From positions 124,001-188,000 of the forward strand of contig NZ_QEHM01000010.1 in NCBI RefSeq assembly GCF_003116585.1: 64,000 nucleotides of DNA, written 5' to 3'. Each line of letters begins with the position of its first letter. Position 1 is the stretch's first letter. This stretch comes from Albibacillus kandeliae. GTDB lineage: Bacteria > Pseudomonadota > Alphaproteobacteria > Rhodobacterales > Rhodobacteraceae. The notes under the pieces were generated by a model. That model did not search any database. It was not told the DNA's origin and worked only from the letters and a program-made list of their open reading frames with translations. The translations under genes were made by a program, and so were the position numbers. Positions 35,400 to 42,951 of the stretch are shown one piece after another.

Positions 35400-36703
35400 T
35401 GTCCTGCCTCCATATCTGCCCAGGCCCCGACCAGCACGTCGCGGAACTCCTGGTAGGCGTTGTCGAACGTCAGCCGCGCGCGCCGCCATGTCTCGCGGGT
35501 CATCTCGCGGTAGTCCATCTCGTAGACCGAATTCAGAAAGCGCCCGGACTGCTCCACCGCGCGCGTCATCTCGACGGGCTGCGCGGCGACCCGGTCACCG
35601 AACACCTTGCGGAAGGCATCGAACATCGCGCGGTGAAGATCGTTACCCGGCTCGTATCGGGTCAGCAGGAAGCGGATGTCGTAGAAAGCCTTGGGCAGTT
35701 TGATCTTACCCGTGGGTAAGCCCGCGTCGAACCCGGCGGACAGATCTTCCAGCGCCTCCGACAGCTGGCCGATGAAGCTAGTGGTCGAGTCGTACTCCCA
35801 GTAGCCGGGCCCCGACGGCACGTAGAGCACGTCGGCGGCAAAGACCGCGTTCATCGACTGGTAGCCGATGGCCGGTGGGCAATCGAAGAGGATCAGGTCG
35901 TAGGCGTCGTCGGGAATCTGGTCGAGGTAACGCGACACAGCGGCAAAGAAGGTCCAGTCCGGGTTCAGGTGCCGGTACTGCGCCGAGGCGAACTCGACAA
36001 AGGCCGCGTTGGCGCAGGAAGGGATCGCGTCGATCGTCGGCCAGGATGTCGGCTTGATAAAGTCGTTGACGCGAAGCTCGCCAAGGCCAAGGCCGGTGAT
36101 GGAAGAGGGCAGGTGGCGGCGGGGCAGGGCGGCGCCCGATTCCGCGCCCACCGGCCCGGCATTCATCCGCTCCGTTTCGCGGATCAGGTCGCGCGCCATG
36201 ATGCCCCAGACCGAATGCTCCTCGGACACATCGGTCAGGCCCATCGAGTGACTCAGGGTCGCCTGCGGGTCGAAGTCCACCACCAGCACGCGGTATCCGT
36301 CCAGCGCGGCGGCGTGCGCAAAGTGGAGCGCCACGGTCGACTTGCCCGCACCGCCCTTGAAGTTGGCGATGGCGGCGCGCACCGCGCGCTTGCCCGCCGG
36401 GCGCGGCGGCATCAGCCCCTTGCGGTTGATCTTGAGCCGCCGACGCAGCTCGTTGATCTCTTCCAGCGAGAACCAGCGTTGCCGCCCGTCAGGCTCCACC
36501 TCGCCCGCGGGCAGGGTCGGATCGGCGGCCAGCTTGCCGCGAAAGGTCGACTGGTTCACCTGAAAGATCAATTCGGCGACCTCCCAGGATGAGAAGCGGC
36601 GCAGGGTCTTTTCCATCTCCGGGCTGAAGGTTTGCTGCCGGATCCAGCCCTGCAGTTTCAGCGACTGTGCCTGCAGCCTGCTCAGGTCCTCATGGGTATA
36701 CAT
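35396..36703 (-). CDS. parA: Plasmid partitioning ATPase ParA/RepA
   Basis: A 435-residue ParA-type ATPase of the large, RepA-like kind. An N-terminal helix-turn-helix segment (about residues 30-95; SWEVAELIFQVNQSTFRGK and WFSLEEINELRRRL) is followed by the deviant Walker A FKGGAGKST (about 115), VLVVDFDPQATLSHSMG and the Walker B-like DLILFDCPPAIGYQSMNA. It moves the plasmid copies apart and probably represses its own operon. It is upstream of and coupled to parB; a third parS-like palindrome lies inside its coding region (LPTGK again). Confidence 0.94.
   Translation of the reverse strand: MYTHEDLSRLQAQSLKLQGWIRQQTFSPEMEKTLRRFSSWEVAELIFQVNQSTFRGKLAADPTLPAGEVEPDGRQRWFSLEEINELRRRLKINRKGLMPPRPAGKRAVRAAIANFKGGAGKSTVALHFAHAAALDGYRVLVVDFDPQATLSHSMGLTDVSEEHSVWGIMARDLIRETERMNAGPVGAESGAALPRRHLPSSITGLGLGELRVNDFIKPTSWPTIDAIPSCANAAFVEFASAQYRHLNPDWTFFAAVSRYLDQIPDDAYDLILFDCPPAIGYQSMNAVFAADVLYVPSGPGYWEYDSTTSFIGQLSEALEDLSAGFDAGLPTGKIKLPKAFYDIRFLLTRYEPGNDLHRAMFDAFRKVFGDRVAAQPVEMTRAVEQSGRFLNSVYEMDYREMTRETWRRARLTFDNAYQEFRDVLVGAWADMEAGQ
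35705..35720. repeat. 16-bp palindrome, candidate parS site 3 (inside parA)
   Basis: CTTACCCGTGGGTAAG, the same 14-bp core as the two sites near parB plus one symmetric base pair, inside the parA coding sequence. In both genes it encodes the same Leu-Pro-Thr-Gly-Lys peptide, which suggests that the DNA site rather than the peptide is conserved. Confidence 0.75.
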
Positions 36704-37183
36704 TCAGTGTTTCCGTTTTTTCAGGACGTCAAATCTGGGTTTTTGTCTATTTACGCCTAATTTGCGATTTCCGCAAAAGGAAATATCATGAAACCCGGTA
36801 GAGCGCCCTCGCGGGAAAAGCCCTTGCTGCAAGGCGATTTCCGATTCGGCTCTGCCAATCAGCGAATCGGGACCAGAGCTTTCCCGTAGTAGCGAGCGCC
36901 ACAAGATTTAGGGGGACAAGAGATCTCTCAAAACGATAGATGGGGGGACATTTTGGCGCTATAAGGGGTCATCCAGGGTGTCCCCCATCACCATAGAGTC
37001 ACCAATTTAATGAAATTGGAATTGGGTCGATCTGGTGAACTAAGGCACGGTGAACACAATCCCTTGACAGAATCGCATCGGTGGACGCTAATTACGTTCA
37101 AGCTCGGAAAAGCGTTGAGAACTTCCAGATACCGGGCACCGAGGCGGGGATTTTCCCGCAAAACACGATAGCGGAGCACAGGG
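36704..37183. other. Non-coding region between parA and the initiator gene, candidate plasmid origin
   Basis: 480 bp with no plausible gene, distinctly richer in A+T than its surroundings. It holds the octamer GGGGGACA at 36911-36918 and 36943-36950 and inverted at 36979-36986, a CCAATTT/AAATTGG hairpin at 37002-37019, and TTTGCG-ATTTC-CGCAAA-like dyads near 36760. These are plausible initiator-binding repeats. It also has to contain the leftward parA promoter. Replication origin function is inferred from its place between partition and initiator genes. Confidence 0.6.
37064..37092 (+). promoter_or_regulatory. Candidate promoter of the replication initiator gene
   Basis: TTGACA (37064-37069) and GCTAAT (37087-37092) with a 17-bp spacer, about 90 bp before the initiator start codon. 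It is the only consensus -35 in the origin region on this strand. Confidence 0.5.
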
Positions 37184-37879
37184 ATGCTTGCGACCAGACC
37201 CGTCGGGCGGAACGCCTCGGCGATGAAGTATGATATTCTATCGGCCCTCGGCGTCGCTGCCCTGGCCGCCGACAAGCATCGGCAGAAGCTCATGCTGCGT
37301 CTCATGGTGCTGATTACCACGCGCTATAACTGGCAGACCAACGAACTCTCGATGGGCCGGGCCGAGATCGCCCGCCTCTGGTCGGTCGAGGAACGGACCG
37401 TCAAACGCGAGCTCGGCAAGTTCCGCACGCTTGGCTGGATGAACGTAAAGCGGACAGGCGCCCGTGGCCGGGTCACGGTCTACGAACTCGACCTGGCTCA
37501 GGTCCTCGGCGAAACCCGCAGCGTGTGGGAGGGCATGGGGTCCGACTTCCGCGCGCGCATGGAAGAGAGCCAAACTGTTCCCGAGCTTCCGGTGGACTCC
37601 AAGGTCGTGCCGCTCCACCGCGCGCCATTGCCCGCCGCGGCAGGGCAGGGGGACCTCTGGTCACAAGTGCTTGAAACCCTCCATGCGCGGGATCCGGGTC
37701 TCGCCTCCGCCTGGTTCCATCCGCTTCAGGAGATCGAGCGCGGGAACGGCCGCGTCGTCCTGGCGGCGCCCTCCCGCTTCATCGCGGGTTATGTCTCGAC
37801 TCACCTGGCCGGTCGCCTGCTGGCCACCTACAGCCGGTTCGATCCCTCCATCCGCCGGGTCGACATCGAGACCGTCTGA
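37184..37879 (+). CDS. DnaA-like plasmid replication initiator
   Basis: A 231-residue protein. Residues about 35-105 look like a winged helix (MGRAEIARLWSVEERTVKRELGKF, then a basic wing RTGARGRVTVYEL). Residues about 157-231 resemble domain I of DnaA (LWSQVLETLHARDP, SAWFHPLQEIE, VVLAAPSRFIAGYVSTHL), here at the C-terminus instead of the N-terminus and without any AAA+ ATPase. This arrangement is that of the DnaA-like plasmid replicases of Rhodobacterales, which occur with a parAB operon as here. The start has a GGAG site 7 bases upstream. It should bind the origin and recruit the host helicase. Confidence 0.85.
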   Translation: MLATRPVGRNASAMKYDILSALGVAALAADKHRQKLMLRLMVLITTRYNWQTNELSMGRAEIARLWSVEERTVKRELGKFRTLGWMNVKRTGARGRVTVYELDLAQVLGETRSVWEGMGSDFRARMEESQTVPELPVDSKVVPLHRAPLPAAAGQGDLWSQVLETLHARDPGLASAWFHPLQEIERGNGRVVLAAPSRFIAGYVSTHLAGRLLATYSRFDPSIRRVDIETV

Positions 37880-38027
37880 CATACTTCACACCTGAACCAC
37901 TTCGATCTATATCCCCGGTGACTGTCTCTTGCCGGGGTGCTTCGTCACTTCTGGCGGAGGCCTGAAAGGACCACCCCATGTCACGTCCGGTTCCGGACAA
38001 GAGTGCCGCCAGCCGCGGAGCGCCCCG

Positions 38028-39296
38028 ATGAGCATGGCGCTGCCGCGCGTCTTCCGTTCCTTCCGGAACCGCAATTACCGTCTCTGGGCCGCGGGGGCGC
38101 TGGTGTCGAACACGGGCACCTGGTTGCAACGCACCGCGCAGGACTGGCTGGTCCTGACCGAACTCACCCAGCATGACGCCTCCTCGGTCGGCATCGTCAT
38201 GGCGCTTCAGTTCGGGCCCCAGCTGCTCCTGTTGCCCTGGACGGGCTTCGCGGCCGACCACTTCGACCGGCGCAAGCTGTTGCTGCTGACGCAATCGGCG
38301 ATGGCGATCCTCTCGCTGATGATCGGGTTGCTCACCGTAACCGGGCTCGTCACGCTCTGGCAGGTCTACGTATTCGCCTTCGTTTTCGGCTGCGCGGCGG
38401 CTTTCGACGCTCCGGCGCGCCAGACCTTCGTCACCGAACTGGTCGGCGACGGAGACCTGTCCAACGCCGTTGCGCTGAATTCGACCACCTTCAACACGGC
38501 GCGGATGATCGGGCCCGCCGTCGCCGGGCTGCTGATCGCCGCAGTGGGAACAGGCTGGGCCTTCCTGATCAACGCCGGGTCTTTCGCTGCCGTTCTTGGC
38601 GCGCTGCTGGCGATGAGGACCTCCGAGCTGCATCCGACCGTGCGCGCCCGCAAGGCCTCCGGCAGCCTCACTGCCGGTCTGCGCTATGTCCGTGACAGGG
38701 CCGATCTGCGGACGATGCTGTTCATGCTCTTCCTGATCGGCACCTTCGGGATGAACTTCCCGCTGTTCATCTCGACAATGGCGGTAAAGGTGTTCAGCGC
38801 CGACGCCCGGGGATATGGCCTGCTGTCCTCCTGCCTTGCCATCGGAACAGTCACCGGCGCCCTGCTGGCGGCGGGGCGAGAGAAACCCAGCTTCCCGATC
38901 CTCATGCGCAGCACCGCCCTGTTCGGGATCGGCTGCGGCCTCGCGGCGATCGCCCCGGGCTACTGGATCTTTGCCGCCTTCCTGACCGTCATCGGTGTTG
39001 CAGCGCTGACCTTTCTCAACACGTCCAACAGCCTGATGCAGCTGACCACCCATGCCGAGATGCGGGGCAGGGTGACCGCACTGCGTATGGCCATCGTCTT
39101 TGGCGGAACCCCGATCGGTGCGCCTCTGATGGGGTGGGTGGCCGATACCTACGGCCCGCGCTGGTCGCTTGGCATCGGTGCGGCCGCCGGATTCATGGCG
39201 GCGGGCGTGGCCGTGCTCTACCTCATGCGCCAGAGATCCGCGCCAGAACAGGCGCGGGCCAAGGTCTCGGTTTCGGGAGAAGACGAGGGGCTCTGA
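38028..39296 (+). CDS. MFS transporter, EntS-like exporter group
   Basis: A 422-residue major-facilitator protein with 12 predicted helices. The opening FRSFRNRNYRLWAAGALVSNTGTWLQRTAQDWLVL is typical of the MFS_3/EntS-like group, and the loop 2-3 motif appears as GFAADHFDRRKLLL. The ATG at 38028 was chosen; the open frame upstream covers an untranslated leader, and a start two codons later is also possible. It has no operon partner: the initiator gene is 148 bp upstream and fliI convergent 4 bp downstream. Substrate unknown; efflux of a siderophore or toxic compound would fit the group. Confidence 0.9.
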   Translation: MSMALPRVFRSFRNRNYRLWAAGALVSNTGTWLQRTAQDWLVLTELTQHDASSVGIVMALQFGPQLLLLPWTGFAADHFDRRKLLLLTQSAMAILSLMIGLLTVTGLVTLWQVYVFAFVFGCAAAFDAPARQTFVTELVGDGDLSNAVALNSTTFNTARMIGPAVAGLLIAAVGTGWAFLINAGSFAAVLGALLAMRTSELHPTVRARKASGSLTAGLRYVRDRADLRTMLFMLFLIGTFGMNFPLFISTMAVKVFSADARGYGLLSSCLAIGTVTGALLAAGREKPSFPILMRSTALFGIGCGLAAIAPGYWIFAAFLTVIGVAALTFLNTSNSLMQLTTHAEMRGRVTALRMAIVFGGTPIGAPLMGWVADTYGPRWSLGIGAAAGFMAAGVAVLYLMRQRSAPEQARAKVSVSGEDEGL

Positions 39297-39300
39297 GCCG

Positions 39301-40653
39301 TCAGCCCTTCGGCATCGGCACTTCGACCCCGGCCTCGCCGAGCAGCTGGTAGAGCCGCGCAAACGTCTCTTCCGATGCCATGCTCTCTTCCTTCTTCTGC
39401 GCAAGGAAGGCTTCGGCCGGGCCAAAGAACCGGATCGCGGCATCAACCTCCTTGTCCGCGCCGTGCCGGTAGGCACCGATGCGGATCAGCTCCTCCATGT
39501 CGGCATAGCGGGCGAGGGTCCGTCTGGCCGTCTGGAACACGGCGAATTCCTCGTCGGTATGGCAATCGGGCAGCATACGCGAAACGCTCTTGTAGAGGTT
39601 GATCGCCGGGAACCGGCCCCGCTCGGCGATATGCCGGTCCAGCACGACGTGGCCGTCCATGATCCCGCGAACGGTGTCGGCCACCGGTTCGTTCATGTCG
39701 CCGCCATCCACCAGAACGGTGTAGATCGCGGTGATGTCGCCGGCGCCCTCGGTTCCGGGGCCCGCCCGTTCCATCAGCTGCGGCAGCTCGGAGAACACGG
39801 TCGGCGGATAGCCCTTCGAGGTCGGCGGTTCGCCCCCGGACAGGCCGATCTCGCGCTGCGCAGTCGCAAACCGGGTCACGCTGTCCATCAGCAGCAGCAC
39901 CTGCAGCCCCTGGTCGCGGAAGTACTCGGCAATGGCCGTCGCGGTCCAGGCCGCCTGCCGCCGCATCAGCGGCGGTTCGTCCCCGGTCGAGACGACGACG
40001 ACCGAGCGCGCCATGCCCTCGGGGCCCAGGTCGTTCTGAATGAAGTCCTGCACCTCCCGCCCGCGTTCGCCGACGAGTCCCACGACGATCACGTCAGCCT
40101 CGGCCCGGCGGGCCAGCATCGCCATCAGGGTGGATTTACCGACACCGGACCCGGCAAAGACGCCCATCCGCTGGCCGCGGCACAGCGGCGTGAACACGTC
40201 GAAAATCTTCACCCCGGTTTCCAGCCGCTGGCCGGTACGCCTGCGATCGAACGCCGGGGGAGGGGGGGCCTTCACGCGACGTTCGGTCAGTCCTTCGTGC
40301 AGCGGTCCCTTGCGGTCCACCGGGTCGCCGAGCGCGTTCAGCACCCGGCCGCGCCACGAGGGATCGGGGCGGATGGTATCGCCGCGCGGGCTGAGCGCGA
40401 CAGGGTCGCCGACGGTCACACCAGCCCATGTCCCGAAGGGCAGGACATGTGTGCCGTCGCGGTCGACGCCCACGACTTCGCCCAGAACCTTGCCGCGTCT
40501 GCCCTCGACAACGCAGCGCTGCCCGACGCCCATCGCCCGCTCGAGGCCGCTGACGGTCATCGTAAGCCCGACGATCGAGCTGACCTCGCCAACTATCCTT
40601 GTGCTCTCCAAAGAGCGCGCGATAGAAGATAGCTCAGAGAAGACCGTTGTCAT
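39301..40653 (-). CDS. fliI: Flagellum-specific ATP synthase FliI
   Basis: A 450-residue ATPase that energises flagellar protein export. Walker A is AGSGVGKST, with GLVGERGREVQDFIQ and the Walker B region VLLLMDSVTRFATAQREIGLS, followed by GEPPTSKGYPPTVFSELPQLMERAG, diagnostic of FliI. It is a single gene on the minus strand, divergent from flgB by 66 bp and convergent with the MFS gene. fliJ, its usual partner, is not beside it. A candidate promoter is at 40678-40706. Confidence 0.96.
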   Translation of the reverse strand: MTTVFSELSSIARSLESTRIVGEVSSIVGLTMTVSGLERAMGVGQRCVVEGRRGKVLGEVVGVDRDGTHVLPFGTWAGVTVGDPVALSPRGDTIRPDPSWRGRVLNALGDPVDRKGPLHEGLTERRVKAPPPPAFDRRRTGQRLETGVKIFDVFTPLCRGQRMGVFAGSGVGKSTLMAMLARRAEADVIVVGLVGERGREVQDFIQNDLGPEGMARSVVVVSTGDEPPLMRRQAAWTATAIAEYFRDQGLQVLLLMDSVTRFATAQREIGLSGGEPPTSKGYPPTVFSELPQLMERAGPGTEGAGDITAIYTVLVDGGDMNEPVADTVRGIMDGHVVLDRHIAERGRFPAINLYKSVSRMLPDCHTDEEFAVFQTARRTLARYADMEELIRIGAYRHGADKEVDAAIRFFGPAEAFLAQKKEESMASEETFARLYQLLGEAGVEVPMPKG

Positions 40654-40677
40654 GTATAATTTCTCTAGTCATCCATT

Positions 40678-40706
40678 TTTATCCATGTTAATCATGAATA
40701 GATCAA
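40678..40706 (-). promoter_or_regulatory. Candidate fliI promoter
   Basis: On the minus strand TTGATC (40706-40701) and GATAAA (40683-40678) are 17 bp apart, within the A+T-rich 66-bp spacer shared with flgB. Some positions overlap the flgB ribosome site, so the two directions may interfere. Confidence 0.4.
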
Positions 40707-40719
40707 AAGGAAAGATACA

Positions 40720-41121
40720 TTGAAACTTCAGTCCATGGCATTTTTCAACCTGGCATCGCAGCGGATGAACTGGCTGTCCGCGCGCCAGAAGGTCATTGCC
40801 GAGAACGTCGCCAACGCCAACACGCCCGGCTACAAGGCGCAGGACATCAGTGATTTTTCCGACATGCTGGGCAGCAACGTGCAGCCCTCGGGCGTCAAGA
40901 TCACGCAGGCCCGGCATATCTCGAGTGCCGAGGTTCAGGCGCCGGGCATTCGCGTCGAGGCAGACGAGACCGCCTGGGCGACCAGCATGGACGGCAACAA
41001 CGTCACCATCGAACAGCAGACGATCAAGGCGGGCGAGGTCAGCGAGAGCTATCGCCTTGCCGCCAATCTCTACCGCAAGGGTTACGAACTGCTGACGCTG
41101 TCCGTCACCGGCAACAGATAA
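40720..41121 (+). CDS. flgB: Flagellar proximal rod protein FlgB
   Basis: A 133-residue rod protein with the conserved N-terminal KVIAENVANANTPGYKAQD motif (about residues 25-45) and the C-terminal YRLAANLYRKGYELLTLSV helix that interacts with other rod parts. Translation most likely starts at TTG 40720, because AAGGA lies 8 bases before it; the first ATG, five codons later, has no ribosome site at a suitable distance. It begins the plus-strand operon flgB-flgC-fliE-fliQ-muramidase-flhA-fliR-flhB. Confidence 0.94.
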   Translation: MKLQSMAFFNLASQRMNWLSARQKVIAENVANANTPGYKAQDISDFSDMLGSNVQPSGVKITQARHISSAEVQAPGIRVEADETAWATSMDGNNVTIEQQTIKAGEVSESYRLAANLYRKGYELLTLSVTGNR

Positions 41122-41135
41122 TCAGGAGAGCCGTC

Positions 41136-41546
41136 ATGGATCCGCTCAAGTCCATCGCCCAGATCGCCGCCAGCGGGATGCACGCCCAGAGCACGCGCCT
41201 GCAGATCGTGGCCGAGAACGTCGCGAACGCGGATTCCACCGGCAACACGCCGGGCGCGGACCCTTACCGCCGCAAGACCATCACCTTCGAGGAGGTGCTG
41301 GACGAAGAGGCCGGGGTGACGATGGTCAAGGTCGGCGAGATCGGCAAGGACGACAAGCCCTTCACCTTGCGCCATGATCCCTCGCACCCCGCGGCGGACG
41401 AGAACGGCTTCGTCAAGGTCTCGAACGTCAGCCCGATCCTCGAGATGGCCAACATGCGCGAGGCATCGCGCAGCTACGAAGCCAACATGAACCTCTACGA
41501 AGCTGGGCGCAAAATGCGCAGCGAAATGATTGATCTACTGAAATAG
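41136..41546 (+). CDS. flgC: Flagellar proximal rod protein FlgC
   Basis: A 136-residue rod protein. The N-terminal ASGMHAQSTRLQIVAENVANADST and C-terminal MANMREASRSYEANMNLYEAGRKM helices are the conserved rod-assembly ends. Fourteen bases separate it from flgB and nine from fliE. Confidence 0.95.
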   Translation: MDPLKSIAQIAASGMHAQSTRLQIVAENVANADSTGNTPGADPYRRKTITFEEVLDEEAGVTMVKVGEIGKDDKPFTLRHDPSHPAADENGFVKVSNVSPILEMANMREASRSYEANMNLYEAGRKMRSEMIDLLK

Positions 41547-41555
41547 GACTAACCG

Positions 41556-41885
41556 ATGGCAGACTCCTCCACTGTCTTCTCGACCAGCGCGGTCAGCGGC
41601 GCATACCGCAGCTCGCAATCCATCCAGCCCGCGCCCGGCCTGGCAGAAGACGCGGCACAGGCGCCGGGCCAGACCTTTGCCGACATGATCCGCGACGCGG
41701 CAGGCGACGCGGTTCAGACTATGCGCGAATCCGACGTGATCGCGCAGTCGGGTATGGCGGGCGAAGCCAGCACGCAGCAGGTTGTCGAGGCGACGATTGC
41801 CCTGGAGTCCACGGTCAAGATCGCGGTCTCGATGCGCGATAAGCTGGTCGAGGCCTACCAGGAAGTCATGCGTATGTCGATCTGA
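41556..41885 (+). CDS. fliE: Flagellar hook-basal body protein FliE
   Basis: A 109-residue protein that joins the MS ring to the rod. The family signature is in the C-terminal half: QQVVEATIALESTVKIAVSMRDKLVEAYQEVMRMSI. The N-terminal 40 residues are low-complexity (Ser, Ala, Gln), as usual. An AGGA site overlaps the flgC stop region. Confidence 0.94.
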   Translation: MADSSTVFSTSAVSGAYRSSQSIQPAPGLAEDAAQAPGQTFADMIRDAAGDAVQTMRESDVIAQSGMAGEASTQQVVEATIALESTVKIAVSMRDKLVEAYQEVMRMSI

Positions 41886-41899
41886 GCCGGGGAGGGCGC

Positions 41900-42169
41900 G
41901 TGAGCGAAGGAGACACATACTCGATCCTGACCCAGATGTTTCTGGCCGTGCTCTATTCCGCCGGCCCGATCATGGCTCTGGCGTTGGGGATCGGTCTGCT
42001 GGTCGCCTTTTTCCAGGCGCTGACCCAGATTCAGGAAATGACCCTGACCTTCGTGCCCAAGATCGTCGCGATCTTCCTGGGCCTTCTGGTGGTGACCCCG
42101 TTGATCTACGCCAACCTGCACGGCCTCTCTGACCGGATTTTCGACATGATCGTGAGTGGCGGGCTATGA
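41900..42169 (+). CDS. fliQ: Flagellar export apparatus protein FliQ
   Basis: An 89-residue inner-membrane export-gate subunit with two membrane segments; LLVAFFQALTQIQEMTLTFVPKIVAIFL is the family signature. Start is GTG at 41900, preceded by GGGGAGGG. Its stop overlaps the next gene as ATGA. Confidence 0.95.
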   Translation: MSEGDTYSILTQMFLAVLYSAGPIMALALGIGLLVAFFQALTQIQEMTLTFVPKIVAIFLGLLVVTPLIYANLHGLSDRIFDMIVSGGL

Positions 42170-42951
42170 AGCACACCCTGCGCGCCGTCATCGCCTCGGT
42201 CCTCGTCCTCATGGCGGCCCCCGCTCTGGCGACATGGCAGGGGTTCTACACCCCGAGCGAGCGCCCCTCGGACGGTGGTTTCGAAGTTCCGGAAGCCTCG
42301 GTTTGCGTCCGCGAGATCTTCAAGGCACAGCTGCGTCACGGCATTCCCGACAACCTGCTGCTCGGCATCGGCCTGCAGGAGTCCGGCCTCAACCACGAGG
42401 GAGAGCTGACCGTCTGGCCGTGGTCGGTGAACGCCGCGGGCGAGGGGCGGGTATTTGCCAGCCGCGAATCCGCGATGTCCTGGGTCGAGAAGAAACAGCG
42501 CGAGGGCGTGAACTCGATCGACGTGGGCTGCATGCAGGTCAACCTGCGCTGGCACAAGGACGCCTTCGCGACGCTGGAAGAAGGCTTCGATCCTGCGGCC
42601 AACGTGGACTATGCCGCGCGCCTCCTGCGTGACCTCTACAGCCAGAGCGGCGACTGGGTGACGGCGGCGGGCTCCTATCATTCCTTCACGCCCCAGTACC
42701 GCGACATCTACATTGCCTCGCTCAAGCAGAACGTGGTGGCGGCTAACGCCCGCATCGACGACTTCCGGGCACTCGCCGGTTCCGCGCGGATGCGCGACGA
42801 CCTGCCCCGCGAGAAGCCCGAGGCGCAGGGTGGCATCTTCTGGTCGTCCGGCCTGAGCCAGTTGAAACAGGGCGAAAGCGGCGTCCGCAGCATCTACTCC
42901 GATCAGGCGCTGCAACCGGTACTGCCGGTATTCTTGGTAGGAGCGGATTGA
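42166..42951 (+). CDS. Flagellar lytic transglycosylase (SltF-like)
   Basis: A 261-residue exported muramidase of the SLT fold. A signal peptide (LRAVIASVLVLMAAPALA) precedes the catalytic glutamate motif GIGLQESGLNHEG (about residues 64-76), VGCMQVNLRWH and AAGSYHSFTPQYRDIYIA. Rhodobacter uses a dedicated enzyme, SltF, encoded in the flagellar cluster to open the peptidoglycan for rod assembly; here the gene is likewise locked between fliQ (ATGA overlap) and flhA (TGATG overlap), replacing the muramidase domain absent from the short FlgJ at 58183. Confidence 0.9.
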   Translation: MKHTLRAVIASVLVLMAAPALATWQGFYTPSERPSDGGFEVPEASVCVREIFKAQLRHGIPDNLLLGIGLQESGLNHEGELTVWPWSVNAAGEGRVFASRESAMSWVEKKQREGVNSIDVGCMQVNLRWHKDAFATLEEGFDPAANVDYAARLLRDLYSQSGDWVTAAGSYHSFTPQYRDIYIASLKQNVVAANARIDDFRALAGSARMRDDLPREKPEAQGGIFWSSGLSQLKQGESGVRSIYSDQALQPVLPVFLVGAD

